DNA of 60,587 nucleotides from an uncultured Bacilli bacterium (GTDB lineage: Bacteria > Bacillota_I > Bacilli_A > RF39 > UBA660): positions 1 to 60,587 of the forward strand of contig CALVRR010000008.1 in NCBI GenBank assembly GCA_944358705.1, written 5' to 3'. Below, piece after piece: positions 7,711-17,101 of the stretch (positions are counted from its first letter, which is position 1; each line of letters starts with the position of its first letter). The position numbers were made by a program, and so were the translations under genes. The notes below the pieces were generated by a model. The model worked only from the letters and a program-made list of their open reading frames with translations. It was not told where the DNA came from and did not search any database.

Positions 7711-8838
7711 ATGAAATTAACAATAAAAAAAGATTTATTATTAACTGCACTTAATAAGGTATCTAAAGCAATTTCTACGAAAAATCTTATTCCAGTTCTT
7801 GCTGGTATAAAATTTGAATTAAAGAAGAAAAAACTAGTTTTAACTGCTAGTGATAATGATATTACTATTCAAACTATGATTGAAGCTACGAATGATGATG
7901 ATTTTAAAATAGAACAAGAGGGTAGTATTATTATTCAAGGAAAATATATTTTAGATATTGTTCGTAAATTACCAGATAAATATATTAATATTGAAGTAGT
8001 AGATGAATTGAAGATATTAATATATACAGAGAATAGTGAATTTAATTTAAATGGAATTAGTGAAAGTGAATATCCTAATATTGGATTAGAAGAAAGTAAG
8101 AAAAAAGTTCATATTAAAGCTTCTGTGTTTAAAGATATTGTAAATCAGACTGCTTTTGCTTCCTCAAATGAAGAAAGTAAACCTGTTCTTACTGGTATTA
8201 ATTTTAATATAGTAGGGGATGTATTAGAGTGTAATTCTACTGATTCTTATCGTTTAGCAAGAAAAGTTGTTAAATTAGATAGTGCTAGTGAAGAAAATTA
8301 TAATATTGTTATTCCTAGTCATAATATTTTAGAATTTTCTAGAATTATTGATGAAGAAGATGGAGATATTGAGTTACATATCTTTAATAATAAGATTTTA
8401 TTTAAGACTGGTAATTTAAAATTTGAATCTCGTTTAATTAATGGTACTTATCCTAATACCTCTAATTTATTACCAGATGATTCTTATTTAGTCGTTAGCA
8501 CTAATTTAAACGCTTTCTACGACGTAATTGATCGTGTTAGTATATTAACTAGTGATAAGGAAAAAAATATCGTTACGTTGGAAACTAATGGTGATATGTT
8601 GATATTAAAAAGTTCTTCTGTAGAAATTGGTAGAGTAGAAGAAAAAATGCTTATTACTAAAAATAATAATGAAGATATAAAAATTTCATTTAGTGCTAAA
8701 TATATGATGGAAGCTTTAAAAAGCTTTTCCACAGAAACTGTTGATATTCACTTTGTTGGAGAAATTAAACCTATTTTAATTAAATCAAGTGAAGATGAAA
8801 CTTTAACACAATTAGTTTTACCAATTCGTACCTATTAA
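7711..8838 (+). CDS. dnaN: DNA polymerase III sliding clamp (beta subunit)
   Basis: A 375-aa beta clamp of normal length, with the three-fold repeated clamp architecture and the typical start MKLTIKKDLLLTALNKVSKAI and end TQLVLPIRTY, the C-terminal region of the clamp. It encircles DNA and tethers polymerase III and other factors. The ATG follows AGAAGGAA. Transcription probably starts at 7594-7622 and stops at the hairpin just after the stop codon. A broken gene converges on its 3' end and overlaps its last codons. Confidence 0.97.
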   Translation: MKLTIKKDLLLTALNKVSKAISTKNLIPVLAGIKFELKKKKLVLTASDNDITIQTMIEATNDDDFKIEQEGSIIIQGKYILDIVRKLPDKYINIEVVDELKILIYTENSEFNLNGISESEYPNIGLEESKKKVHIKASVFKDIVNQTAFASSNEESKPVLTGINFNIVGDVLECNSTDSYRLARKVVKLDSASEENYNIVIPSHNILEFSRIIDEEDGDIELHIFNNKILFKTGNLKFESRLINGTYPNTSNLLPDDSYLVVSTNLNAFYDVIDRVSILTSDKEKNIVTLETNGDMLILKSSSVEIGRVEEKMLITKNNNEDIKISFSAKYMMEALKSFSTETVDIHFVGEIKPILIKSSEDETLTQLVLPIRTY

Positions 8839-9425
8839 AGAAATCCACAAATTTTGTGGATTTTTTATTTTTTTATTATTGATTTAATTTTTTGATATGT
8901 ATCTTCAAGTTGCTTTTCTCTATTTTTTGATACATCTATTATTGGATAGTTAAATTTTTGTGCTTGTTCTATAATTATTTGTTGAATCTTATCGTCTTCT
9001 TCAAAGTATGTTAATAATTCTTGATCATTTAAGTGAGAAGACCATTCTTTATTACTATCATATTGTCTGCAGTCTGCTACTTTTTCTGTTGGTGTTTTTG
9101 AATTTATTAGAAAATAACATATGTTATCTCCTTGTTCAAAATATTTATGATATTCTTCTGGTAGAATAGAATCTCCTTCTATTATAAATGGTGGATCATT
9201 TTCATCAAAGTATTGATTGATAATATTTTCTATAAATAATGCAAGTTTATTTTCTTTTATATTCTCTTTACTGTATCCTATTTGTCCGTCATTAAATGTT
9301 TTTTTGTAAGCATTTATAATGATATCTAAGGGAATTACTTTATAATAAGGGAATTCCTCTACTATTTTTTTGTTATAGAACTTTTTCCAGTTCTTGATAA
9401 TCCTAAAATAAAAATATTTGTCATA
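8818..9425 (-). pseudogene. P-loop kinase-like gene with a -1 frameshift at an A7 run
   Basis: On the minus strand GGAGG followed by ATG (9425) opens a frame reading MTNIFILGLSRTGKSSITKK and then a stop. The start contains a P-loop (GLSRTGKSS) like nucleotide or small-molecule kinases. Directly after the run of seven A (ACA AAA AAA TAG), the next frame stays open for about 180 codons (...EFPYYKVIPLDIIINAYKK..., IIEGDSILPEEYHKYF..., end near ISLIGTNW). It stops at 8818, overlapping the dnaN end. One extra A, or -1 slippage on A AAA AAA, restores a 202-aa protein. Exact function unknown. It could be a real pseudogene, a homopolymer sequencing error or programmed frameshifting. Confidence 0.7.
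8841..8869 (+). terminator. dnaN terminator
   Basis: Arms AAATCCACAA and TTGTGGATTT form a perfect 10-bp stem with a 3-nt loop, followed by T residues. The arms also resemble DnaA boxes. A poorer T tract on the other strand might make it weakly bidirectional. Confidence 0.85.
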
Positions 9426-9563
9426 ATATTCCTCCGTTTTATCTATTTTATAAAATAATTACTAAATAATACAAGTAAAGTAACTTTTTCTATAATACGA
9501 CAAATAACTACATTCTTATCTGTTATTCTAGTGACAATTTCATGTTTAGGAGGGGGAAAATTT

Positions 9564-10013
9564 ATGGAATATGAAATTAATAAAGGTACTTTAGCAATTA
9601 TGCCTAATGAAGAGGATAAAAGTTTGGTATATGAAGATGAGGAGAGATTTTTAATTCATCAAAGTCCATTTCAAATCATGGAAGATAGTTGCAAGTATTT
9701 TGGTAGTACTTACGAAGGGAGGAAAGATAGTGCAAAATCTATTTTAGGAGCGGAATATAAAGTTCCTGTTATTGTTGAAGATACAGATAATTTAATTGTT
9801 TTTCCAACAACATCGCCCAAATCTGAGGATTGTATTTGGATTTCTTTAAAAAGAATAAAATCTTTTGAAAAGATAGATAGTATTAATACTAAGGTAATTT
9901 TTGATAATAATAGGGAAATTATTGTTCCAGTTTCTTATCGGACGTTGGAGAATCAAATTTCTAGAGCTTCTAGATTAGATTTTATGATGCGAAAAAGAAA
10001 ATCTAATTTATAA
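9564..10013 (+). CDS. comK: ComK-family competence transcription factor
   Basis: A 149-aa protein matching the ComK core: PFQIMEDSCKYFGSTYEGRK (positions about 30-50) parallels the B. subtilis ComK segment around RSCRFFGSSYAGRK, and FPTTSPKSEDCIWIS and PVSYRTLENQISRA follow in the right order. ComK activates DNA-uptake and recombination genes by binding paired AT boxes. It is shorter than the roughly 190-aa B. subtilis protein, lacking most of the C-terminal tail that MecA/ClpC recognises there. Start at ATG 9564 behind AGGAGGGGG; the upstream in-frame ATG is rejected. It lies between dnaN and recF, where S4-domain yaaA is usual. Confidence 0.85.
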   Translation: MEYEINKGTLAIMPNEEDKSLVYEDEERFLIHQSPFQIMEDSCKYFGSTYEGRKDSAKSILGAEYKVPVIVEDTDNLIVFPTTSPKSEDCIWISLKRIKSFEKIDSINTKVIFDNNREIIVPVSYRTLENQISRASRLDFMMRKRKSNL

Positions 10014-10059
10014 AAAGTACCCATAAAATCACTTTTTCCTATCTTATTTGGCTATTATG

Positions 10060-10068
10060 TGCTATAAT
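10060..10068 (+). promoter_or_regulatory. Extended -10 promoter for the recF-gyrB-gyrA unit
   Basis: TGCTATAAT ends at 10068, about 46 bp before a short leader ORF. There is no good -35. It is the only clear promoter between comK and recF. Confidence 0.55.
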
Positions 10069-10113
10069 ATATATGTATGTATAGGAATACCGAAATAGGG
10101 GATAGGTGATTAT

Positions 10114-10140
10114 ATGGGTCTTTTTTTTAAGTCTGATTGA
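10114..10140 (+). CDS. 8-codon leader ORF coupled to recF
   Basis: ATG GGT CTT followed by TTT TTT AAG TCT GAT TGA encodes MGLFFKSD. It has a strong ribosome site (GGATAGGTGAT) three bases before the ATG. Its TGA overlaps the TTG start of recF as TTGA, the usual layout for termination-reinitiation. recF has no Shine-Dalgarno of its own and is preceded in frame by a TGA, so the leader probably delivers ribosomes to recF. That role is inference from the layout. Confidence 0.55.
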   Translation: MGLFFKSD

Positions 10141-11246
10141 AAATCACTAAGTTAAATTTATTAAATTTTAGAAATTATTCAACTTTATCTATAAAATTAG
10201 GTGAGGGTATGAATATTTTTGTTGGAGATAATGCACAAGGAAAGACGAATATTTTAGAAGCTATTACCTTTTTAGCTCTTACTAAATCTCATCGATTGGG
10301 CGTTCATCCTAATGTTATTATGTTCGATAAAAAGAAAGCAAAAATTAAAGGAGTTATTCAAAAAGATAAAGTTGTATCTAAGTTAGAAGTAGAAATGGCT
10401 GAAAATGAAAAAAAACTATTTGTAAATCAAACAGAGATTCGAAAAGTGGCTGATTATATTTCTAATTTAAATATTATTGTGTTTTCACCAGATGATTTGG
10501 AGATTGTAAAAGGTTCTCCAAGTGTTCGTCGAAACCTATTAAACATACAGCTTTCACAGATTTCTAAAGTTTATTTAAATATTTATAATGAGTATAATAA
10601 ATTACTTAGGACAAGAAACGAATATTTAAAAGTTTTATTTCAAAATTCTATAGCAGATTCTAGCTATCTAGATATTATTACGGATAAGTTAATAGAAAAA
10701 GCAATATTTATTTATCAAAAACGGAAAGAATATTTAGATTTAGTAAATGAAACAATTAATACTTATTATAAGGGAATTAATGGAGAAGTAGGCTTAGTAG
10801 TAGAGTATCAACCAAATATAGAATTTTCTTCTTATGATGGAGAAGAAATGCGAAAAGTTTTAAAACATTATTACAAAAAGAATTATAAAAAAGAATTGAA
10901 TTATGGAATGACACTTGTAGGTCCGCATCGTGATGATTTTACTTTTTTGTTTTGTGGTAAAGATTTAAAATTTTTTGGTTCTCAAGGACAGCAAAAAACC
11001 GCTATTCTTGCTTATAAATTGTCTGAAATTTCAATATTTGAACATCTATTAAAAACAAAACCTGTACTTCTTTTAGATGATATTTTTAGTGAATTGGATT
11101 TAAAAAAGAGAAATCGGCTTTTAAAGTTAATTCATAGTGGTATTCAGAGTATTATTACGACTACTGATTTAAAAAATATTAATAAAAAGTATTTAGCGGA
11201 TGCTTATATATACAACGTGAAAAATGGAAAAGTTGAGAGAAAGTAG
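10137..11246 (+). CDS. recF: DNA replication and repair protein RecF
   Basis: A 369-aa SMC-like ATPase that helps RecOR load RecA at gaps. Walker A GDNAQGKTN is at 30-38, the ABC-type signature appears as FGSQGQQKT, and Walker B as LLLDDIFSELD. The N-terminus KITKLNLLNFRNYS aligns with RecF starts, so TTG 10137 is the start; the codon just upstream is a stop in the same frame. There is no own ribosome site, and the preceding 8-codon leader overlaps the start. It is followed within 10 bp by gyrB, as in B. subtilis. Confidence 0.95.
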   Translation: MKITKLNLLNFRNYSTLSIKLGEGMNIFVGDNAQGKTNILEAITFLALTKSHRLGVHPNVIMFDKKKAKIKGVIQKDKVVSKLEVEMAENEKKLFVNQTEIRKVADYISNLNIIVFSPDDLEIVKGSPSVRRNLLNIQLSQISKVYLNIYNEYNKLLRTRNEYLKVLFQNSIADSSYLDIITDKLIEKAIFIYQKRKEYLDLVNETINTYYKGINGEVGLVVEYQPNIEFSSYDGEEMRKVLKHYYKKNYKKELNYGMTLVGPHRDDFTFLFCGKDLKFFGSQGQQKTAILAYKLSEISIFEHLLKTKPVLLLDDIFSELDLKKRNRLLKLIHSGIQSIITTTDLKNINKKYLADAYIYNVKNGKVERK

Positions 11247-11255
11247 GTATTATAT

Positions 11256-13184
11256 ATGAATGAAGAAAAAGTAGAAAAAGAATATGATTCCTCAGCCATT
11301 CAAGTTTTGGAAGGACTAGAGGCAGTTCGAAAAAGACCAGGTATGTATATTGGTACTACTAGCGCTAGAGGTCTTCATCATTTAGTATGGGAAATTGTTG
11401 ATAATGCAATTGATGAAGCGCTTGCTGGATATTGTACTCATATTGAAGTGGAAATTGGTAAAGAAAATACTATTACTGTTAAAGATAATGGTCGTGGAGT
11501 ACCAGTAGAAGTTCATCCGAAAACAGGAAAAAGTACTGTAGAAACAGTATATACAGTATTACATGCTGGTGGAAAATTTGGTGGAGGAGGATATAAGGTA
11601 TCCGGTGGTCTTCATGGAGTAGGTGCCAGTGTTGTTAATGCGTTGTCTGAATGGATGGAAGTTCGTGTTTATAAGAATGGAAATGTTTATTTTCAACGTT
11701 ATACCAATGGTGGACATCCTGAGGAAGATTTGAAAGTAATTGATAATTGTGATGAGGATAGAACTGGTACTACGGTTACATTTAAACCTGATCCTGATAT
11801 TTTTGAAGAAACAACGATTTTTGATTATGATATTTTAAAAACTAGACTTCGTGAACTTGCTTTTTTAAATCGTGGTTTAAGAATTAGTTTATACGATTTA
11901 AGAGAGGATGATTTGTCTGATTCTTTTTGCTATGAAGGTGGAATTAGTGAATATGTAGCGATGCTAAATAAAGATAAGAAACCTATTCATGAAACGATTA
12001 TTGATTGTATGGGAATAGAAAATGATATTTCTTTAGAGGTAGCTTTACAATATAATGAAAGTTATAATGCTAGTATTTATTCCTTTGTTAATAATATCAA
12101 TACTCCAGAAGGTGGTACTCATGAGGACGGTGTTCGTAGAGCTTTAACTCGTATTTTGAATAAATATGCTACTACGAATGGATTACTTAAGAATAATGAT
12201 GATTCTTTGACAGGTGATGATGTTAAAGAGGGATTAACGATGATTGTTTCTATTAAACATCCAAATCCTCAATTTGAAGGACAAACGAAAACAAAATTAG
12301 GTAATAGTGAGTGTAGAGGTATTTCAGATCGTATTTTCTCTGCGGCTTTTGAAAGATTTTTAATGGAAAATCCTGATCAGGCCAGAATTATTATTGATAA
12401 GAGTATGACAGCATCTCGTGCTAGAGTTGCAGCTAAAAGAGCTAGGGAGCTAACACGTAGAAAAGGGGATTTAGATATTACTAATTTCTATGGAAAACTT
12501 TCAGATTGTAAGAGTAAGGATCCTTCTGAATGTGAAATATTCTTAGTCGAGGGAGATTCTGCAGGTGGTTCTGCTATTAAAGGTAGAGATAGTATGAGAC
12601 AGGCTATTTTGCCTTTGCGTGGTAAGATTTTGAATGTTGAGAAGGCTAGACTTGATCGAGCTTTAGCAAATGAAGAAATTCGTACTATTATTACTGCTTT
12701 TGGTACAGGTATTGGTGATGATTTTGATTTAAGTAAATTAAGATATGACAAAATTATTATTATGACAGATGCTGATGTTGATGGATCTCATATTCGTGTT
12801 TTATTACTTACGTTATTTTATCGTTTCTTTAGACCAATTGTTGAGGCAGGACATGTGTATGCTGCTCAACCTCCATTATTTGTTATTAAACACGGTAAAA
12901 ATATTAAATATGTACTTAATGAACAAGAAAGAGATGAGTATTTAGCTACTCTTTCTCCAAATACTAAGTATGATATTATGCGTATGAAAGGTTTAGGAGA
13001 GATGGATGCGGAAGAGTTAAATGAAACTACGATGGATATCGAAAAACGTGTATTGCGTCAGATAACTGTTGAAGATACTATGGCTGCCGATGAAACTTTT
13101 TCTAAATTAATGGGGGAAGAAGTTGGCCCTAGACGTGAATTTATTGAAGAAAATGCTGTCTATGTACAGAATTTGGATATTTAG
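11256..13184 (+). CDS. gyrB: DNA gyrase subunit B
   Basis: A 642-aa ATPase subunit of gyrase, which introduces negative supercoils. The N-terminal GHKL ATPase has the motifs [18 protein letters not shown] and [14 protein letters not shown]. The TOPRIM domain has EGDSAGG and the metal-binding DADVDG. The C-terminus ends in the GyrA-contact segment [16 protein letters not shown]. Length is normal for Gram-positive GyrB. It lies between recF and gyrA and is co-transcribed with both. Confidence 0.97.
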   Translation: MNEEKVEKEYDSSAIQVLEGLEAVRKRPGMYIGTTSARGLHHLVWEIVDNAIDEALAGYCTHIEVEIGKENTITVKDNGRGVPVEVHPKTGKSTVETVYTVLHAGGKFGGGGYKVSGGLHGVGASVVNALSEWMEVRVYKNGNVYFQRYTNGGHPEEDLKVIDNCDEDRTGTTVTFKPDPDIFEETTIFDYDILKTRLRELAFLNRGLRISLYDLREDDLSDSFCYEGGISEYVAMLNKDKKPIHETIIDCMGIENDISLEVALQYNESYNASIYSFVNNINTPEGGTHEDGVRRALTRILNKYATTNGLLKNNDDSLTGDDVKEGLTMIVSIKHPNPQFEGQTKTKLGNSECRGISDRIFSAAFERFLMENPDQARIIIDKSMTASRARVAAKRARELTRRKGDLDITNFYGKLSDCKSKDPSECEIFLVEGDSAGGSAIKGRDSMRQAILPLRGKILNVEKARLDRALANEEIRTIITAFGTGIGDDFDLSKLRYDKIIIMTDADVDGSHIRVLLLTLFYRFFRPIVEAGHVYAAQPPLFVIKHGKNIKYVLNEQERDEYLATLSPNTKYDIMRMKGLGEMDAEELNETTMDIEKRVLRQITVEDTMAADETFSKLMGEEVGPRREFIEENAVYVQNLDI

Positions 13185-13198
13185 GGAGGTAAGAAGAG

Positions 13199-15730
13199 AT
13201 GGATAAATTAGAACAGAATAATATAGTTAATGAAGTAAAGGATTCTTTCCTTGAATATTCTATGAGTGTTATTGTTTCTCGTGCTTTACCTGATTTGAGA
13301 GATGGTTTAAAGCCTGTTCATAGGCGTATTTTATACTCTATGTATGAATCTGGTTATACACCTGATAAACCTCATAAAAAGAGTGCTAGAATTGTCGGAG
13401 ATGTTATGGGTAAATATCATCCACATGGTGATTCTAGTATTTATGAAGCTATGGTTCGTATGGCACAAGACTTTTCATATCGTTATATGTTAGTGGATGG
13501 TCATGGTAATTTTGGTAATATTGAAGGGTATGGCGCTGCTGCTATGCGTTATACCGAATCTCGTTTATCAAAGATTTCGTTAGAGTTATTAAGAAATATT
13601 AATAAAGATACTGTTAATTTTATTCCAAACTTTGATGAGTCTGAGAAAGAGCCTGAAATATTGCCATCTAGATTTCCTAATATTTTAGTTAATGGTACTA
13701 TGGGTATTGCTGTTGGTATGGCAACTAATATTCCACCACATAACTTAAAAGAGGTTATTGATGGATGTATTGCTTATATTGATAATCCTGATATTGATGT
13801 AGATGGGTTAATGCAATATATTAAGGGACCTGATTTTCCTACGGGGGCTACTATTTTAGGTAATAGTGGTATTAAAAAGGCTTATGAGACGGGTAGAGGA
13901 AGTATTACTATTCGTAGTAAAGCTCGTATTGAAGAGAAAAATGGTAGACATTATATTATTGTAGATGAAGTTCCATATGGAATTAATACGTTGGAATTAA
14001 AGAATAAAGTAGCAGATTTGGTACATAATAAAGTAATTGATGGTATTACTGATTATCATACGGATTTAAAGGATGGTATTAAGATTACTATTACTTTAAA
14101 GAAGGATGCAAATCCTCAAGTTGTTCTTAATAATTTATATAAACATACGGCATTTCAAACAAATTATGGAATTATTTTCTTGATGCTTGATCAAGGAGTT
14201 CCAAAAACATTGGGATTAAAGGATATTATTTCTAAATATATTGATTACCAAAAGGAAATTATTATTCGTCGTACTAAGTTTGATTTAGCAAAGGATGAAG
14301 CTAGAGCTCATATTTTAGAGGGGTTAAAGATTGCTTTAGATCATATTGATGCTATTATTCAATTGATTAAATCAGCTAAAAATGATGAAGAAGCTATGAT
14401 TGGACTTAGAAATAACTATAAATTATCTGAAGCACAAGCTCAAGCTATCCTAGAGATGAAGTTAAGACGTTTAACTGGTTTAGAAAGAGATAAGATTGAG
14501 AATGAATTGCAAGAATTACTTGCTGAAATTGAAGAATTGAAATCTATTTTGGCAAGCGAAGCAAAAGTTTTACAGATTATTAAAGATGAGATGACGGAAA
14601 TTAAGAATAAGTTTGGAGATGAACGTCGTACAAATATTGATATGACAGCAATTGAATATATTGAAGATGAGTCATTAATCCCTGTCGAAGATATTATTGT
14701 TACTTTAACTAATAAGGGTTATATTAAGCGTTTGAAAGCAGATACTTATAAGACTCAGAATCGTGGTGGAGTTGGAATTAAGGGTATGTCTACGAATGAG
14801 GAGGATTTTGTAGAACAATTAGTTTCTATGAAAACTCATGATTATATATTATTCTTCTCTAATAAGGGTAGAATTTATCGTATGAAAGGATATGAAGTTC
14901 CTGAATTTAGTAGACAATCTAAAGGTTTACCTATTATTAATCTATTACAACTTGAAAAAGATGAGAACATTAGTTCGATTATTTCGTTATCCTCTGAGAA
15001 TGAGGAACACAAGTATTTAGTTTTCGTTACTCGTCAGGGATTAGTAAAACGTACAGAATTATCTGAATTTGATAATATACGTAAGAGTGGTAAGATTGCA
15101 ATTGGCTTAAAGGATGACGATGAACTAATTTATGTTGGTATTACTACTGGAAATGATGAGATAGCAATTGGTGCTAATAATGGTCGTATGGTTCGTTTTA
15201 ATGAAGAGGAAGTTCGTGTTATGGGACGTAGTGCCTCTGGGGTTAAAGGAATTGAATTAGATGATAGTAAGGTAATAGGTGCTGAAGTTATTAAACCTGG
15301 ACAATTAATTCTTATTGTTACTGAGAATGGATATGGTAAGAAGTCTGAAATTGAAGAATATCGTTTAACTCATCGTGGTAGCAAAGGTGTAAAAGCATTG
15401 AATATTACTGATAAGAATGGTATGATGGTTGCTTTAAATTGTGTTGATCCTGATGGAGAATATGATTTAATGATAATTACAGATAGTGGTATTGTTATTA
15501 AATTACCTTTAGAACAAGTATCAACGCTTAAGAGAGCAACGCAAGGAGTACGTTTAATTAATTTAAAAGACGACCAAAAAGTTTCTACGGTTGCAATTGT
15601 GGAAAAAGAAGAAATGGAAGAAGCTGTGGATAATAATGAAAGTAATGATGAAAAGAACGAAGTAGAATCACCTGTGGAAAAAGATATTTCAAGTGATAAA
15701 AATATGCAAAATGAGAATAATGATAATTAA
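13199..15730 (+). CDS. gyrA: DNA gyrase subunit A
   Basis: An 843-aa DNA breakage-reunion subunit. The catalytic tyrosine is Tyr118 in [12 protein letters not shown]. The quinolone region reads [14 protein letters not shown], with Ser79 (E. coli Ser83) and Glu83 (E. coli Asp87), the unmutated Gram-positive pattern. The C-terminal beta-pinwheel has a GyrA-box variant QNRGGVG, where the usual form is QRRGGKG; this supports gyrase rather than ParC. The last 45 residues are a highly acidic tail. A strong AGGGAGGT site precedes the ATG 14 bp after gyrB. A terminator follows. Confidence 0.96.
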   Translation: MDKLEQNNIVNEVKDSFLEYSMSVIVSRALPDLRDGLKPVHRRILYSMYESGYTPDKPHKKSARIVGDVMGKYHPHGDSSIYEAMVRMAQDFSYRYMLVDGHGNFGNIEGYGAAAMRYTESRLSKISLELLRNINKDTVNFIPNFDESEKEPEILPSRFPNILVNGTMGIAVGMATNIPPHNLKEVIDGCIAYIDNPDIDVDGLMQYIKGPDFPTGATILGNSGIKKAYETGRGSITIRSKARIEEKNGRHYIIVDEVPYGINTLELKNKVADLVHNKVIDGITDYHTDLKDGIKITITLKKDANPQVVLNNLYKHTAFQTNYGIIFLMLDQGVPKTLGLKDIISKYIDYQKEIIIRRTKFDLAKDEARAHILEGLKIALDHIDAIIQLIKSAKNDEEAMIGLRNNYKLSEAQAQAILEMKLRRLTGLERDKIENELQELLAEIEELKSILASEAKVLQIIKDEMTEIKNKFGDERRTNIDMTAIEYIEDESLIPVEDIIVTLTNKGYIKRLKADTYKTQNRGGVGIKGMSTNEEDFVEQLVSMKTHDYILFFSNKGRIYRMKGYEVPEFSRQSKGLPIINLLQLEKDENISSIISLSSENEEHKYLVFVTRQGLVKRTELSEFDNIRKSGKIAIGLKDDDELIYVGITTGNDEIAIGANNGRMVRFNEEEVRVMGRSASGVKGIELDDSKVIGAEVIKPGQLILIVTENGYGKKSEIEEYRLTHRGSKGVKALNITDKNGMMVALNCVDPDGEYDLMIITDSGIVIKLPLEQVSTLKRATQGVRLINLKDDQKVSTVAIVEKEEMEEAVDNNESNDEKNEVESPVEKDISSDKNMQNENNDN

Positions 15731-15754
15731 TTTATTTTCATTTAAAATCTATAA

Positions 15755-15787
15755 ACAAGAATTTATTTTTAATTCTTGTTTTCTTTT
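15755..15787 (+). terminator. gyrA terminator
   Basis: Arms ACAAGAATT (15755-15763) and AATTCTTGT (15771-15779), then T-rich sequence, 25 bp after the gyrA stop. It closes the recF-gyrB-gyrA unit. Confidence 0.8.
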
Positions 15788-15935
15788 TGCGTTTTAATTT
15801 TCTTTTATATCAATGTTATTTATTTTTTAATTTTATTGAATTGCGTTTTTTATTTTTATTTCCTGTTGATAAAATATTTTCAAACATTTGCTAAAATAAA
15901 CGCATTATGTAATTTATTTGTTTAAAATTAAAATA

Positions 15936-15951
15936 TGTTTCACGTGGGACA
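15936..15951. promoter_or_regulatory. parS: parS site 1 (imperfect)
   Basis: TGTTTCACGTGGGACA: the CACGTG core with one or two arm mismatches to the ParB consensus TGTTNCACGTGAAACA. Confidence 0.75.
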
Positions 15952-16090
15952 TTTTTATTTTGAACTTTATATGAGAGTTTTAAAAAAAGAACAGTATGTT
16001 GATTAATTATTTTCGGAGCAATATTTTTTATAAAAAATAACTTTTATTATAGAATTTGTTTAATTTGAATGTAAAAAATTATTTCCCAAG

Positions 16091-16110
16091 ATTATTTCCC
16101 GGGAAATAAT
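16091..16110. promoter_or_regulatory. Noc-type binding site (NBS) 1
   Basis: ATTATTTCCCGGGAAATAAT is a perfect 20-bp palindrome containing ATTTCCCGGGAAAT (16094-16107), the known B. subtilis Noc nucleoid-occlusion site. A half site ATTATTTCCC lies just upstream at about 16078. Confidence 0.8.
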
Positions 16111-16232
16111 TGTTATTTTTCTTTTTTTATTTCTAAAATATGATTATTAGATTAGTTTTTTATATGTGATTTTTATAAATTAATTATTTTTATGTTGTTT
16201 TCATTTTTTTTATATGACTATTTTGAATTTAA

Positions 16233-16248
16233 TGTTCCACGTGAAACA
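16233..16248. promoter_or_regulatory. parS: parS site 2 (consensus)
   Basis: TGTTCCACGTGAAACA matches the Spo0J/ParB parS consensus fully. It is the best of the four sites. Confidence 0.9.
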
Positions 16249-16280
16249 TTTTTATTTATAGTTAGAATTGTTTACATTAT

Positions 16281-16296
16281 AGTTTCACGTGGAACA
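16281..16296. promoter_or_regulatory. parS: parS site 3
   Basis: AGTTTCACGTGGAACA, one mismatch at the first base from the parS pattern. Confidence 0.82.
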
Positions 16297-16412
16297 TTTA
16301 TTATAATTTTAATTTAAAATATTTTTTAGAAGTTGTATTATTTTAAAAAAAATTTGTTGATGTTTTTTGAAATTATTTATTTTATTTTATATATAATTAA
16401 TTTGTTTTATAA

Positions 16413-16428
16413 TGTTTCACGTGGAACA
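16413..16428. promoter_or_regulatory. parS: parS site 4
   Basis: TGTTTCACGTGGAACA, a close parS match with the CACGTG core, in opposite orientation to site 2. Confidence 0.87.
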
Positions 16429-16471
16429 TTATATTAATATTTCTTTTTTTATTAATCTATTACTTTTATTA

Positions 16472-16500
16472 TTTACAAATTTATTTCTTTATATTAAAAT
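16472..16500 (+). promoter_or_regulatory. Sigma-A promoter of the SRP RNA gene
   Basis: TTTACA (16472-16477), a 17-bp spacer and TAAAAT (16495-16500); each hexamer has one mismatch. The 5' end of the RNA helix begins 7 bp downstream. Confidence 0.75.
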
Positions 16501-16506
16501 GATTGT

Positions 16507-16586
16507 AGTGCAATAAAAGTACTAGAAACAGGTCAGGACTGGAAAGTAGCAGCCTTAATAGTCAACTTTTATGTGCACTTTTATTT
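16507..16586 (+). ncRNA. ffs: Small signal recognition particle RNA (4.5S/scRNA)
   Basis: The tip GGTCAGGACTGGAAAGTAGC (from 16531) is the conserved domain IV loop that binds Ffh. It sits on a long helix: AGTGCA (16507-16512) pairs with TGCACT (16574-16579), and ATAAAAGT (16513-16520) with ACTTTTAT (16565-16572). A T-rich stretch ends the transcript. The length of about 80 nt marks the short bacterial form without an Alu domain. It lies directly before tadA, close to dnaX as in many Firmicutes. Confidence 0.93.
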
Positions 16587-16597
16587 TGAGGTGGAAT

Positions 16598-17047
16598 ATG
16601 GATTTGAAATATATGGATTTGGCAATTGAAGAAGCTAAACTTGCTTTTGATGAAGGAGAAGTTCCTGTTGGGTGTGTGATTGTGTATGATAATAAGGTGA
16701 TTGCTTCTGCTCATAATAAAAAAGAACAGATGAAAAGTGTTACTAAGCATGCTGAAATTTTAGCTGTGGAAAAAGCTTCGAGTATACTTGAAAATTGGAG
16801 GCTGGATGGTTGTGATGTTTATGTTACTTTAGAACCTTGTCCGATGTGTGCAAGTGCATTGAAACAGGCAAGAGTTAATCACATTTATTGTGGATTATCT
16901 AATTCTGATTCTAATAATTTTGGAATTATATCTAGTATTTTGAAAAAAGATAAGAATAATTCGGAAGTTTTTATTACAAATGATTTAGCTGTGGAAAAAG
17001 TTGATTTGTTGATGAAGAGTTTTTTTGAAAATAGGAGAAATAGTTAG
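16598..17047 (+). CDS. tadA: tRNA-specific adenosine deaminase TadA
   Basis: A 149-aa zinc deaminase that converts A34 to inosine in tRNA-Arg(ACG). The zinc and catalytic residues are HAE at 51-53 and PCPMC at 80-84 (Cys81, Cys84), with the proton-shuttling Glu53. Start at ATG 16598 behind GAGGTGG; an in-frame ATG nine codons upstream falls in the 3' end of the SRP RNA and is rejected. Neighbours ffs and dnaX match the usual Firmicutes order. Confidence 0.95.
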   Translation: MDLKYMDLAIEEAKLAFDEGEVPVGCVIVYDNKVIASAHNKKEQMKSVTKHAEILAVEKASSILENWRLDGCDVYVTLEPCPMCASALKQARVNHIYCGLSNSDSNNFGIISSILKKDKNNSEVFITNDLAVEKVDLLMKSFFENRRNS

Positions 17048-17101
17048 AGGCTTTCTTCTTTTTTTGTGTTATAATATTTGTGTTTATGGAGGTGCTCTTA
17101 T

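Larger units (their letters stand above)
15788..16471. other. Non-coding origin-proximal segregation region
   Basis: About 0.7 kb of extremely AT-rich sequence with no convincing ORF on either strand. It contains four 16-bp parS-type palindromes and one Noc-type palindrome, listed separately. Apart from those and the SRP RNA promoter at its right end, I see nothing else in it. Confidence 0.7.

Noticed and set aside
9426..9563. ComK box (AAAA-N5-TTTT pair) upstream of comK
   Set aside because: The gap is AT-rich but no correctly spaced pair of boxes was found, so autoregulation is not claimed.
15788..16471. Hidden small genes in the parS region
   Set aside because: No ORF with a ribosome site and coding-like composition was seen in either direction.
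16571..16597. Upstream tadA start at 16571
   Set aside because: Lies in the closing helix of the SRP RNA; the ribosome site supports 16598.
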